This document shows, one piece after another, positions 14,459 to 23,937 of a stretch of DNA of 64,000 nt. A model generated the notes under the pieces. That model made no database searches. It worked only from the letters and a program-made list of their open reading frames with translations, and had not been told where the DNA came from. How positions within the stretch are numbered: position 1 is the first letter of the stretch; every line of letters begins with the position of its first letter. This stretch comes from UBA4064 sp050179135. GTDB lineage: Bacteria > Desulfobacterota > Desulfobacteria > Desulfobacterales > Desulfatirhabdiaceae. A program made the translations under genes and the position numbers. The stretch is taken from NCBI GenBank assembly GCA_050179135.1, contig JBFXFK010000003.1, positions 1 through 64,000 of the forward strand. Reading direction: 5' to 3'.

Positions 14459-17400
14459 ATGTTTTCCCGATTTTTTATCGATCGCCCCATTTTTGCAACC
14501 GTGGTATCCATCATCATCGCCATCACCGGCGCTGTTGCCATTGCCGTGCTTCCGGTCGAACAATATCCGGCCATCACGCCGGTTCAGGTCACGGTATCGG
14601 CCACCTATCCCGGGGCCGATTCCAAGACACTGGCCGATTCTGTCGCCGCCCCGATCGAGGCCCAGATCAACGGGGTTGACAACATGCTGTACATGACCTC
14701 GACCAGTTCCGCCAATGGACTGCTGAGCCTGACCGTGTATTTTGATCTGAATACCGATCCGGACATCGCCCAGGTTCAGGTTCAGAACCGGGTCAATCTG
14801 GCATTGCCCCAACTCCCGTCCGCCGTATCCCAGCAGGGCGTGTCCGTGCAGAAAAAATCATCCTCCATCATGATGCTGATTGCCATTCTGTCGCCCGAAA
14901 ACCGGTATAGTCCCGAGTACATTGCCAATTATGCCAATGTGTATGTCCTGGATGCGGTCAAGCGGGTCCCGGGCGCCGGCCAGGCATCCATCATGGGAGT
15001 GCCGGACCAGGCCATGCGTATCTGGATGAATCCGGACCGGATGGCGTCTTTGGGCATCACGACCAGCGACATTCAGCATGCGATATCATCCCAGAATGCC
15101 CTGTCCGGTTCCGGTCAGATCGGGCAGCCGCCCACAACCGGGCCGGTTCAGATGACGTTTCCGGTCGTTACCCAGAGACCCTTTACCGATCCGGATCAGT
15201 ATGAAAACATCATCGTGCGGGCCAGTCAGGATAACAGCGCCATTGTCCATCTGAAAGATGTGGCCCGCGCCGAAATCGGGCTTCGACAATATGTTGTGGA
15301 CAGCCGCCTGAACAATATACCGGCCACATTCCTTGCCATTTATCAGCAGCCCGGCGCCAACGGGCTGAAGGTGTCCGAAGCCGTCCGGGAGGCCATGGCC
15401 GCCATGAAAGCCCAGTTTCCCGACGGTCTCGATTATGTGGTGTCCCTGGACACCACGGATTTTGTCCGGCTTTCCATCGAGGAGGTCAAGCATACCCTGA
15501 TCGAGGCCGTGGTGCTGGTCGTTCTGGTGGTATTTCTCTTTTTGCAGAATTTTCGGGCCACGGTCATCTGTACGGTTGCCATTTTTGTCGCCCTGATCGG
15601 CACCTTTCCCGGCATGCTGGCCCTGGGTTTTTCCATCAACCTGCTCACCCTGTTCGGTCTGGTCCTGGCCATTGGCATCGTGGTGGATGATGCCATTGTG
15701 GTGGTGGAAAATGTGGAACGGAACATGACCCAGTTTCACCTGTCACCCAAAGACGCCACCATCCGGGCCATGAACGAGGTGACCAGCCCGGTCATCGCAA
15801 CGGTTCTGGTCATGTCCGCCGTATTTGTTTCCGCCGCATTTCTGCCCGGAACCACCGGACAACTGTATAAACAGTTCGCCATTACCATTGCCATATCGGT
15901 GACGATTTCCGGATTTGTGGCCCTGACCCTGACACCGGCCATGTGCGCCGTGATGCTCAAACACACCCTGCCCCCCCAACGGGGTCCATTTGCCTGGTTC
16001 AATCGCCTGTTCGACCGGTTTACCCAGGCATTCGGCCGGGCCGTGGTTCTGATGATCCGCCGCATGGCCATTGCCTTTGTGCTTCTGGGGGTCATGATAT
16101 GGGGAATCGTTCACCTGTTTCAGATTCTGCCGGCCAGTTTTGTGCCCAACGAAGATCAGGGCTATGTGATGGCCGCCATCCTCATGCCCGATGCCGCCAG
16201 TCTGGACCGGACCAAATCGGTTTCGGAGCGTGTCGATGCCCTGTTTACCGCCATACCGGGTGTGGAAAACCGCACCCAGATCATTGGATTCAGCCTGCTT
16301 GACAATGGATTCAAAAGCAATGCCGCCACGTTTTTTGTCACGCTCAAACCCTTTGAAGACCGGTATCAGTCCACAGACCGGGCCCGGGCGGAAAATTCAC
16401 GGGCCGTTTTGATGAACCTGAACCGCCAGGCCAAAGACATTCAACAGGGGCTGGTCATTCCCATTGCGCCGCCGGCCATTCCCGGAATCGGCACAACCGG
16501 CGGTTTTGAATTCTGGATTCAGGACACGGGGTCCGGCGAATCCGCCCGATTGGAAGAGCTGACCCGGCAATTTCTTGCCGAGGCCCGAAAAAGACCCGAG
16601 CTGAGCGGATTGAGCACCACGTTCCGGGCATCATCCCAGCAACTGAAGGCCGATGTCAACCGGGAGCAGGCCAGCCTGATTGGTGTTCCCATAGAGGACA
16701 TCTACAATGCCATTCAGGCCCAGTTCGGATCACTGACCGCCAGCCAGTTCAATGAATTCAGCCGGGTCTGGTGGGTCATTCTGCAGTCCGATCCCCTGTT
16801 TCGGCAAAATCCCCAGGACCTGACCCGCTTATATACCCGATCCAGCCAGGGCCAGATGGTGCCGCTGTCTGCTGTGGTGACCACTTCCTGGGTGACCGGT
16901 CCGGATCTCCTGCCCCATTTCAACGGGTTTCCGGCCGCCAAGATCAATGGGAACGCCGCGCCCGGGTTCAGTTCGGGTCAGGCCATCGGTGTCATGGAAG
17001 CCGTGGCCCGGGAGGTTCTGCCCCAGGGCTACACCTTTGCCTGGTCCGGTCTGGCATATGAGGAAAAAAGCGCCGGCGGCACATCGACCATCGCGCTCGT
17101 GTTTGGCCTGATTTTTGTATTTCTGATCCTGGCGGCCCAGTACGAATCCTGGACCCTGCCCGGGTCGGTCATGACAGCCGTCCCGTTCGGGGTCCTGGGG
17201 GCACTGATGTTCAACTGGATGCGGGGTCTGGAAAACGATGTCTATTTTCAGATCGGTCTTCTGGTTCTGGTCGGCCTGGGGGCAAAAAACGCCCTGCTTC
17301 GGGTCACCTTTGCCGTGGAATTGCGCAAGCAGGGCAAATCCCTGATGGATGCCACCATCGAGGCGGGCGAAATGCGCCTTCGGCCCATCATCATGACTTC

Positions 17401-17659
17401 CCTGGCCTTCATTTTCGGGGTGTTGCCGCTGGCCATCGCGGTGGGGGCCGGCGCCAATGCCCGCCACTCCATCGGCACGGGCATCATTGGCGGCATGATT
17501 GGCGAGGCCACCCTGGCCATGCTGTATGTCCCGCTGTTTTTTTATATTTTCGACCGCTGGACCAGCCGGTCTTCGGACAGGTCATTGGACACGCCGCCGG
17601 AAACCACCGCGGATGACGCTTCCCGTGAAACAATCCCGTCAACCGGTGAGGGGCGCTGA
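14459..17659 (+). CDS. RND multidrug efflux pump, HAE1 family (AcrB type)
   Basis: 1066 residues with twelve predicted membrane helices and two large periplasmic loops. It begins M-F-S-R-F-F-I-D-R-P-I-F-A, typical of AcrB. The proton-relay aspartates are in helix 4 (G-I-V-V-D-D-A-I-V-V-V-E-N-V) and the helix 10 lysine is in G-L-G-A-K-N-A-L-L. Strong AAGGAGG site. It exports hydrophobic compounds with the adaptor encoded just upstream. The C-terminal tail is polar and unremarkable. A relic of an S23 gene begins 4 bases after the stop codon. Confidence 0.93.
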   Translation: MFSRFFIDRPIFATVVSIIIAITGAVAIAVLPVEQYPAITPVQVTVSATYPGADSKTLADSVAAPIEAQINGVDNMLYMTSTSSANGLLSLTVYFDLNTDPDIAQVQVQNRVNLALPQLPSAVSQQGVSVQKKSSSIMMLIAILSPENRYSPEYIANYANVYVLDAVKRVPGAGQASIMGVPDQAMRIWMNPDRMASLGITTSDIQHAISSQNALSGSGQIGQPPTTGPVQMTFPVVTQRPFTDPDQYENIIVRASQDNSAIVHLKDVARAEIGLRQYVVDSRLNNIPATFLAIYQQPGANGLKVSEAVREAMAAMKAQFPDGLDYVVSLDTTDFVRLSIEEVKHTLIEAVVLVVLVVFLFLQNFRATVICTVAIFVALIGTFPGMLALGFSINLLTLFGLVLAIGIVVDDAIVVVENVERNMTQFHLSPKDATIRAMNEVTSPVIATVLVMSAVFVSAAFLPGTTGQLYKQFAITIAISVTISGFVALTLTPAMCAVMLKHTLPPQRGPFAWFNRLFDRFTQAFGRAVVLMIRRMAIAFVLLGVMIWGIVHLFQILPASFVPNEDQGYVMAAILMPDAASLDRTKSVSERVDALFTAIPGVENRTQIIGFSLLDNGFKSNAATFFVTLKPFEDRYQSTDRARAENSRAVLMNLNRQAKDIQQGLVIPIAPPAIPGIGTTGGFEFWIQDTGSGESARLEELTRQFLAEARKRPELSGLSTTFRASSQQLKADVNREQASLIGVPIEDIYNAIQAQFGSLTASQFNEFSRVWWVILQSDPLFRQNPQDLTRLYTRSSQGQMVPLSAVVTTSWVTGPDLLPHFNGFPAAKINGNAAPGFSSGQAIGVMEAVAREVLPQGYTFAWSGLAYEEKSAGGTSTIALVFGLIFVFLILAAQYESWTLPGSVMTAVPFGVLGALMFNWMRGLENDVYFQIGLLVLVGLGAKNALLRVTFAVELRKQGKSLMDATIEAGEMRLRPIIMTSLAFIFGVLPLAIAVGAGANARHSIGTGIIGGMIGEATLAMLYVPLFFYIFDRWTSRSSDRSLDTPPETTADDASRETIPSTGEGR

Positions 17660-17663
17660 GGCC

Positions 17664-17741
17664 ATGATTGAACAAGTCATTAAATTACTGGAAGCTTACA
17701 CGCGGGCTATTCTGACTCCTGGATTCTGAATACCTGAGTAG
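17664..17741 (+). pseudogene. Relic: 3-prime end of an S23/IVP cassette
   Basis: The stretch aligns with 6373-6456, the end of the S23 gene at 6074: GAA-CAAGTCATTAAATTACT, GGAAGCTTACACGCGGGCTA, TTCTGACTCCTGGATTCTGA and ATACCTGAGTAGTTAC. Only about 26 codons of the gene remain; the 5-prime part is missing. The right inverted-repeat arm survives with one mismatch (17714-17729). It marks a former cassette insertion between the RND pump and the next gene. Confidence 0.8.
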
Positions 17742-17775
17742 TTACCGCCATTTTTTGATTGAAGGAATGAACCCT

Positions 17776-19650
17776 ATGCCCTGTAAAGTCAATTCGCCAG
17801 ATACCATCAAAGAAATTCTGGATAATCATGTCGTCGATGACCTGAAAGCCATCCGGTCTTTTTTGTATTCATCCCTGATACAAAACCGGATCGGCCTGTC
17901 CGGTTTCGAAGTTCTGAATGGAAATCCCAATTCCCTCACCCGAAAGGCGGATCTGATCGAATGGATACTGTCCTGCCTGACAAATGCAACCATTCTGAAA
18001 TTTGAATATGAACTGATGACCGATCTGGAAAAGTCTGCCCTGCAGGAAATCGTTCATGCATCCGGGGTTTTTGATTATGCGCGTTTTGATGCAAAATATG
18101 GCGACACCCCCCACATATCCATCGGAAGGCGTTATTCGTGGCGGGAATCGAAAAAGGAACCCAACCGGTTTCCGCCCCTGAGTCTGTTTATGACCAGCGA
18201 TGGGCTGATGTCCCGGGAAATGCTCCGGCTTCTGCGTCCCTTTGTTCCCGAACCCGGTGAAATGACAGCTCAGGCCATCGATACCCTTCCCGATACCATC
18301 TACCTGGAAGGACGTGGCGATGAAAAAAATGTCCCGCTGGTGACACACCATACCGAAAAGGCGGCTGCTACCGATCTGATGACCATTTTACAACTTGTGG
18401 ATATGGGAAAGCTGGGGGTGAGCCCCAAAACCGGAAAGCCCACCCTGCCCACCGTCCGGTTTATCCGACAAGCGCTTTCATCAGGGGACTTCTATCCGGA
18501 AGATTTAACCGGAGAAGACGATGACATCCAGATTGGGGAGGCCGGGATTCGCCCATTTGCCTGGATCATGCTGATTCAGGCAGCCGGACTGGTTCAGATC
18601 AACGGCAGCAAACTGGCGCTGAACCGGAACGGGAAAGCCGCGCTTAACAAACCGGCGACAGAAACATTGAAGCACATCTGGGAGCGATGGCTGAACTATA
18701 AAGACTTTCATGAATTCAGCCGGATCGATATCATCAAGGGACAAAAATCAAAAAGCCGCCCCCTGTATATGGCGCCTCCCTCCCGCAGCAGCATTGCCGA
18801 TGCCCTGTCTGATCTGGAAGTCGGGAAATGGATACAAACAGACGATTTTTTTACGTTTCTCATTGCCCGGGGCCATCGGTTTGACATTCTACGGGATGCG
18901 GGGTGGGCGCTGTATATCGGTTCCCAGCAATACGGCAGCCTGGGATACAACCATGTCACCTGGGATCATATCAATGGGCGGTTTGCCCGGGCCTTTCTTC
19001 TGGAATATGCCGCTACCCTGGGCGTCATCGATGTGGCGCTGATTCCTCCTTGGGGGGCAGCGAACGATCTTGGAGATCTGTGGGGTGCGGACGATTTCTC
19101 CTGCCTGAGCCGCTATGATGGGCTGTATGCACTCTGTCTCAATTCCCTGGGAGCTTGGATTATGGGTCTGAAAGAGGACTTTCTCCCCCAATCTCCGGAT
19201 CAAATTACACTTGAAATTCTGCCCAATTTGGAAATAACCGCTTTGGGAGCGACACCGGATCAGGCAGACAGACTCTTTCTGGAACGTTTTTGCCACAAGA
19301 AATCCGACAGGGTGTGGGAAATGCGGATAGCAACGCTCCTTCAGGCTATTGAGGAGGGAATCGATCTGAACCAGATCATCGGCTTTCTGAAAAACCGGAG
19401 CCAGGGGGCGTTCCCGCAGCCCGTAACCCTGTTTTTTGATGACATGCGAAACCGGATCGGCCAGTTACAGGACATGGGTGAGGCCAGACTGGTGAAGTGT
19501 CAGGACAGGGACATGGCGAATCGGATTGCCAAAGACGTCCGGATGAACGGCCTCTGCATGACTGATGGCGGACATTATATCGTTGTTCCGGCGGAAAAAG
19601 AAAACCGCTTCAGAAAAGAGCTGCGGAATTTGGGATACATTCTGAAATGA
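17776..19650 (+). CDS. XPB/Ssl2-N-like helicase-associated protein without a helicase domain
   Basis: 624 residues. The C-terminal third (about 460-610) resembles the helicase-associated domain found N-terminal in XPB/Ssl2 helicases: L-E-I-L-P-N-L-E-I-T near 470, R-L-F-L-E-R-F-C, a helix with L-L-Q-A-I-E-E-G-I-D-L, I-I-G-F-L-K-N-R-S-Q near 530, and a final ferredoxin-like strand set ending N-L-G-Y-I-L. The N-terminal two thirds are helical and unassigned. No Walker motifs. Related stand-alone proteins are known mainly from Actinobacteria beside XPB helicases; none is encoded here. The ATG at 17776 is nine bases after GAAGGA; upstream ATG/TTG codons are less well placed. Confidence 0.55.
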   Translation: MPCKVNSPDTIKEILDNHVVDDLKAIRSFLYSSLIQNRIGLSGFEVLNGNPNSLTRKADLIEWILSCLTNATILKFEYELMTDLEKSALQEIVHASGVFDYARFDAKYGDTPHISIGRRYSWRESKKEPNRFPPLSLFMTSDGLMSREMLRLLRPFVPEPGEMTAQAIDTLPDTIYLEGRGDEKNVPLVTHHTEKAAATDLMTILQLVDMGKLGVSPKTGKPTLPTVRFIRQALSSGDFYPEDLTGEDDDIQIGEAGIRPFAWIMLIQAAGLVQINGSKLALNRNGKAALNKPATETLKHIWERWLNYKDFHEFSRIDIIKGQKSKSRPLYMAPPSRSSIADALSDLEVGKWIQTDDFFTFLIARGHRFDILRDAGWALYIGSQQYGSLGYNHVTWDHINGRFARAFLLEYAATLGVIDVALIPPWGAANDLGDLWGADDFSCLSRYDGLYALCLNSLGAWIMGLKEDFLPQSPDQITLEILPNLEITALGATPDQADRLFLERFCHKKSDRVWEMRIATLLQAIEEGIDLNQIIGFLKNRSQGAFPQPVTLFFDDMRNRIGQLQDMGEARLVKCQDRDMANRIAKDVRMNGLCMTDGGHYIVVPAEKENRFRKELRNLGYILK

Positions 19651-19706
19651 TCCGTCAGCAAAAATGTTAGATTGCCTGTCAAAAACATGGCAAAAAGGAG
19701 TATCAG

Positions 19707-20510
19707 ATGATGACGAAACAGGCGATGGTTGTAGACAATGACATATTTTTCGTTGAATTCCTCACGGATATTCTGGAAAAAAGAGGTTATTCGGTCATTA
19801 AGGCATATGATGGCAAAAGCAGTATCAACCAGTTGCGTGAAGGCCCGGTTGACCTGTTGTTTGTCGATATGGTCATGCCCAAAATTGACGGGAAACAGGT
19901 GATTCAATTCACCCGGAAACAGTTCCCCGAAAACCGCTTCCCCATTGTGGCCATTTCGGGCACATTGCTTGAAAACAGTGAGGATCTCAAAAGAATTGGC
20001 GCCGATCACTATATTGCCAAGGGGCCGATTGAAACCATGACGGATCATGTTTCAAAATTTCTGGACCAGCTCGACAAACATGCCATTGCAGCCTCTGATC
20101 AAATCACGGAACCATCACGGCTGTTTCAGCGGCAGTCCACAGCCGAACTGATTGAAAGGATCGATTTTCAGGATGGTATTTTTGAAAGCATCGGACTGGG
20201 CCTGTTTGTCATTGATCGCGAAGCACAAATCATTCGGGTCAATGAGCTGGGCCTTGAAATGTTGAATAAATCCATGGAGACCCTGATCAGCCGGCATGTC
20301 ACCACACTGCTTCCCGAGCCTGAAAAAACCCGCCTGACGTCCGCCCTGAAACTGGTAGCCCGAAACCGGAATAAAAAGAGTGTTTCATTTGATGTTGATT
20401 CAGATACTCTGCACCTGCGTGTCATTGTTTCCATACACCGGATCGGGCAGGAAGCCATCGGATGGATTATTGCCTTGGAGGATAAGGGTCAATGGGAAGA
20501 ACCAGTCTGA
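19707..20510 (+). CDS. Response regulator with receiver and PAS domains
   Basis: 267 residues. Receiver domain at 1-120 with V-V-D-N-D at the acidic site, phosphoacceptor Asp in L-F-V-D-M-V-M-P-K-I-D-G (about residue 53), and Lys in I-A-K-G. A PAS domain (about 150-260; F-E-S-I-G-L-G-L-F-V-I-D-R-E-A-Q-I-I-R-V-N) forms the C-terminus, with no enzymatic output. An AAAGGAG site precedes the ATG pair. Its last 19 bases overlap the MCP gene, so it belongs to the chemosensory operon and probably serves as the CheY-like target of the CheA at 22138. Confidence 0.82.
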   Translation: MMTKQAMVVDNDIFFVEFLTDILEKRGYSVIKAYDGKSSINQLREGPVDLLFVDMVMPKIDGKQVIQFTRKQFPENRFPIVAISGTLLENSEDLKRIGADHYIAKGPIETMTDHVSKFLDQLDKHAIAASDQITEPSRLFQRQSTAELIERIDFQDGIFESIGLGLFVIDREAQIIRVNELGLEMLNKSMETLISRHVTTLLPEPEKTRLTSALKLVARNRNKKSVSFDVDSDTLHLRVIVSIHRIGQEAIGWIIALEDKGQWEEPV

Positions 20511-21751
20511 AAAACAAGCTGCTTCTGGCATTTCTGGGGCTGCTTTTGACTGTCATGACGGTTGTGGGCTTTGTCAATTATCTGACCGATAATTTTTATC
20601 TGGCACAGGCTGTCTCCACCGCCGTCGCCATGATATTTGGCGTCATTTTCGGCATCCGGTTTTCCGGTTCCCTGGTGCAAAGACTGAACCAGCTCATCAA
20701 CTCGGCGCGGGAAATCAGCTCCGGGGATCTCTCCCGGGAAATTGCCCGGGTATCCAATGATGAAGTTCGCGATCTGGAAGATATCTTTTCCAAGATGCTT
20801 CAGGAATTGCGGAAAATGATTCTGGATATGAAAAATCTGTTTGACCAGATTCAGTCCACCAAGATTCAACTGAATGATATCATGAGACGGATCGTTCAAA
20901 ACAATTATGAAATCGATCGATCCGCGCTCAAAATTGCCACCGGGTCGGAACAACAGTCAGCCCTGGCAAAAAATACAGCGGATCAGATCGATGAAGGTCT
21001 GCTGGTCATGGAGGACATGGTTCAGCAGTCGGCCCGGACCGTCACCCGAATTGCCGATACCAAAATCAGGACCGAATCCGGAGAGGCCAATGCCCGAAAA
21101 ACCCTGATCCAGTTCAAGGTGTCACTGCAACAGATGGCCGAATATGCCAAACCCATTCATCGCCTGGCCACCGAAGTGGATAAAATCCGGATGGTGGTTC
21201 GAATCATCGAGGAAATCGCCCAAAAAACCGATCTGCTGGCCCTGAATGCATCCATCGAGGCCACCCGCGCCGGTGAAATGGGCAAGGGGTTTGCGCTGGT
21301 CGCGGAAGAAATCCGGACCATGGCGGAAAATTCCAAATTATCTTCCAAGGAAATCGGCAAAATTGTTCAGGGCATTCTCCAGGATAATTCGGAAGTCATT
21401 GTGTCCCTGCAAAAAAATCAGGAAGGCCTGAAAAGTGGCGAACAGATCATTCACAGCATCATTACCGCATTTGGAGAGACGCTGACCCATGTCAGCCATA
21501 TTTATTCCGAGGTAAAAGACATTCAGGATGTGACCGGAAAGCAGGTAAAGGAAATGAGAAAATTTCTGACCCAGTTTCAGGAAATCACCCGTCTGTCGTC
21601 CGAGAATCTTCAGGCAGCCAAAAAAACCATACAGGCAACCCGGAACCAGAATTCGGACATGAAAGGCATTGTCGAGACCATGAAAGCCCTGAATGAATTA
21701 TCCGAGCAGATGATGCAAACCCAGCAGCGATTCAAGCTGACGGCAGACTGA
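20492..21751 (+). CDS. Methyl-accepting chemotaxis-type transducer without a periplasmic sensor
   Basis: 419 residues. Two membrane helices (about 8-28 and 39-56) are separated by only some ten residues, so there is no ligand-binding domain outside the membrane. A HAMP (about 57-110; S-G-D-L-S-R-E) and a signalling coiled coil follow. The hairpin tip carries K-T-D-L-L-A-L-N-A-S-I-E-A-T-R-A-G-E (about residues 245-262), the CheA/CheW contact region. It lies one base from cheW. Input must come from the membrane, the HAMP, or another protein such as the PAS-bearing regulator (inference). Confidence 0.88.
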   Translation: MGRTSLKNKLLLAFLGLLLTVMTVVGFVNYLTDNFYLAQAVSTAVAMIFGVIFGIRFSGSLVQRLNQLINSAREISSGDLSREIARVSNDEVRDLEDIFSKMLQELRKMILDMKNLFDQIQSTKIQLNDIMRRIVQNNYEIDRSALKIATGSEQQSALAKNTADQIDEGLLVMEDMVQQSARTVTRIADTKIRTESGEANARKTLIQFKVSLQQMAEYAKPIHRLATEVDKIRMVVRIIEEIAQKTDLLALNASIEATRAGEMGKGFALVAEEIRTMAENSKLSSKEIGKIVQGILQDNSEVIVSLQKNQEGLKSGEQIIHSIITAFGETLTHVSHIYSEVKDIQDVTGKQVKEMRKFLTQFQEITRLSSENLQAAKKTIQATRNQNSDMKGIVETMKALNELSEQMMQTQQRFKLTAD

Positions 21752-21752
21752 T

Positions 21753-22160
21753 ATGGAACTTGTCGGATTTTCAGTCCTCGACCGCCTGTATGGTCTCCAT
21801 TCCCGGTATGTCAATCGGGTGATCGAATGTACCAGGCTTTTTCCGGCCCCATTCATGCCGGAATGTCATAAAGGGCTGCTGTTTTATCGGGGCGATCTGT
21901 ATGATGTCATCGATGTCGGAATCCTTTTCAGCCGGAAGGCGTCTGCCAAAGATCCACCTTACCGGATCATTCTGTTGAAATGGGAATTGAAGAAACTGGC
22001 CATCATTCCGGATGTCGTCATCGGTCTTGTCAGTCTCGATGACCCGACGGTCAAACAGGAGGCTTCACGCGTAAACGGGCAACCGATCGACCTGATTACA
22101 CCGGACAGCCTCTGGGACCAACTGTTGAAATTGAGTTATGGACCTGGAAAAATATTATAA
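21753..22160 (+). CDS. cheW: CheW-like coupling protein
   Basis: 135 residues, a single CheW-like beta-barrel domain: V-G-F-S-V-L-D-R-L-Y-G-L at the first strand, V-N-R-V-I-E-C-T-R-L-F for the second, G-L-L-F-Y-R-G-D-L-Y-D-V-I-D-V for the central hairpin. It would bridge the transducer and CheA. The sequence is divergent from E. coli CheW, and the usual N-x-R-G-x-x-x-P is relaxed. It overlaps the cheA start by 23 bases. Identification rests on length, strand pattern and position. Confidence 0.75.
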   Translation: MELVGFSVLDRLYGLHSRYVNRVIECTRLFPAPFMPECHKGLLFYRGDLYDVIDVGILFSRKASAKDPPYRIILLKWELKKLAIIPDVVIGLVSLDDPTVKQEASRVNGQPIDLITPDSLWDQLLKLSYGPGKIL

Positions 22161-23742
22161 GATTTTTGCACAGGAATCCGGAAAATATCTGGAGCAGATT
22201 GATCAGTTGCTGATTCAGGTGGATAATCATCCATCAGATACCGGACTGTGGCGCGAGCTGCACGGGAAAATGCATTCCATAAAGGGAATGGCCAGAGCCA
22301 TGAGTATGGAACACATTGCCCAGCTCAGCCATTCCATGGAAACCTGGTGTCTGGCCTTTCAGAAAAATGCCGCAACTGCCGGACAAACTGCCATTCAGGC
22401 ATTGTTTGACGGCGCGGATATACTGAAATTCCTGGTGAATCAGCAGGATAAACTGGATTCCGTGGCATCGCAGGACCGGTATCGTCTGATACTGGAGCGG
22501 TTGTCGCTGGATCCATCAACCGGCCAGGCGCCTGTTCGGGCGGAAACCGGTGTGTCCGAGCCGGCCCCGCTGCGAATGGACCCGATTGACCAGGTGCGAA
22601 TCCCCTATGTCCAGATTGAGGAATTGCTGGGCTATTCCCGTGAAATTCTGATGCTCGAAACGACACTGCCGCCTCTTCCTCTGGAATACGCCAGCCTGAA
22701 AAGCTGGATTGATCATTATATGGCCATGATCAAGGGACTGTATTTCCGGCTGGCCCAGTTTCGTCTGATGTCCATTGACGATTTTGCCGCCATATATGGA
22801 TCGACCATACACCAGCAGGCCAGAAGTCTGGGAAAACAGGTTTTTCTGGAGGTCAAAGGCGGAAATATCCGCGCCGATATCGCACTGCTGGAGCGGCTTC
22901 GGGAACCATTGATCCATATCATCCGAAATGCCATTGCACATGGCATTGAAAAACCGGAAGACCGGGTGCGCCTGGGCAAAGCGGAAAAAGGATGCATTGT
23001 TCTGGAAGCCGAAAGCGACAGGGAAAGTCTCATTATCCGGATCAGGGACGATGGCAGTGGCATAGACCGGGACGCCATCATTTCGCACCTTCAGAAAAAA
23101 ACGCGGATGAGTCCCGAAGAGATTCTCGATATGACCGGGAAGAAATTCTATGACACCATTCTCAGCAGCGAATTTTCATCCGCCAAAATTGTCACGGACA
23201 TGTCCGGCAGGGGCATCGGCATGAATGTGGTGGCTCAGGCCATTGAATATCTCAGCGGCACACTGTCCATTGCATCGGTTCCCGGGAAAGGCGCCACGTT
23301 TACCATTCAGTTGCCCGTTTCCCTTTCCGTGATTTATGCGATTGTATTTCATGTCGGACCCTATTTGCTGGCCATACCGACATCCGCCATGGAATCGGTC
23401 GCATATAACACGGAAAAGGCATGTGCATTGCCCGAATCCTGCCTGAATCTGAGAGAACTCTTTGGTGTAAATGAATCGGCTGAAGATTCGGTGCATATTC
23501 TGAAACTTCGGCCCGGAAGCCATAAGGTCAAATCCCGGCCAAACGAGACAGGACATCCGGACAGTTTCGCCTGGAGTCTGGCCGTGGACCACATTGTTGG
23601 AAACCGGCCCATCATGATCATGCATGTCAGTGAACTGGTTGCCAGAACGCATATCTATTCCGGAATCGGCATTCTGGAAAACGGAGACATATCCCCGCTT
23701 CTGGATATTCCCACCCTGTTTGAAACCCTGCTCAAATTATAA
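22138..23742 (+). CDS. cheA: CheA-type chemotaxis histidine kinase
   Basis: 534 residues. P1/Hpt domain at 1-120 with the phosphorylatable His in H-S-I-K-G-M-A-R-A-M (about residue 43). A variable linker follows, then the P3/P4 region: N-A-I-A-H-G-I-E-K-P (N box, about 262), R-D-D-G-S-G-I-D (G1), G-R-G-I-G-M-N-V-V (G2), and a P5 CheW-like regulatory domain at about 395-534. It lacks the CheY/CheB-binding P2 domain and any fused receiver. With the three upstream genes it forms a minimal chemosensory operon without cheR or cheB. The output could be motility, type IV pili or an alternative cellular function. Confidence 0.88.
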   Translation: MDLEKYYKIFAQESGKYLEQIDQLLIQVDNHPSDTGLWRELHGKMHSIKGMARAMSMEHIAQLSHSMETWCLAFQKNAATAGQTAIQALFDGADILKFLVNQQDKLDSVASQDRYRLILERLSLDPSTGQAPVRAETGVSEPAPLRMDPIDQVRIPYVQIEELLGYSREILMLETTLPPLPLEYASLKSWIDHYMAMIKGLYFRLAQFRLMSIDDFAAIYGSTIHQQARSLGKQVFLEVKGGNIRADIALLERLREPLIHIIRNAIAHGIEKPEDRVRLGKAEKGCIVLEAESDRESLIIRIRDDGSGIDRDAIISHLQKKTRMSPEEILDMTGKKFYDTILSSEFSSAKIVTDMSGRGIGMNVVAQAIEYLSGTLSIASVPGKGATFTIQLPVSLSVIYAIVFHVGPYLLAIPTSAMESVAYNTEKACALPESCLNLRELFGVNESAEDSVHILKLRPGSHKVKSRPNETGHPDSFAWSLAVDHIVGNRPIMIMHVSELVARTHIYSGIGILENGDISPLLDIPTLFETLLKL

Positions 23743-23755
23743 TATAGTTTTGGGC

Positions 23756-23784
23756 TTGACATATCCCGCCAGCTTTTTTAGCAT
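23756..23784 (+). promoter_or_regulatory. Candidate sigma-70 promoter for the DapA-family gene
   Basis: TTGACA (23756-23761), 17-base spacer, TAGCAT (23779-23784). The -35 is consensus and the -10 matches four of six. It lies 154 bases upstream of the gene, leaving a long leader that contains the palindrome-related segment at 23793-23905. Confidence 0.5.
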
Positions 23785-23792
23785 TCCATCGT

Positions 23793-23905
23793 TTTCAGGA
23801 TAACGGTTTTGGGTGCGTTACCGGTTGGGGATAACAGGGCGTTTTTCAAGGCGTCAGCCGCCAAAGGTCTATCCCATTGCTGCTTTGTGAAATGAATTTT
23901 CTGAA
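23793..23905. repeat. Diverged sibling of the 52391 hairpin element
   Basis: TTTTGGGTGCGTTACCGGTT followed by GGGGATAA here matches TTTTGGGTGCGTTATCGGTC and GGGGATGG at 52400-52426. Both copies continue to a CTATCCC plus TGCTGC right half. The outer arms are less symmetrical in this copy. Function unknown. Confidence 0.5.
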
Positions 23906-23937
23906 CGTCCAAATCAATTCAATTTTTAAGGGGGAAT

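Noticed and set aside
15086..17467. Several 100-220 codon minus-strand frames inside the RND pump gene
   Set aside because: They are shadows of a highly conserved AcrB-type gene, with no start signals and biased composition.
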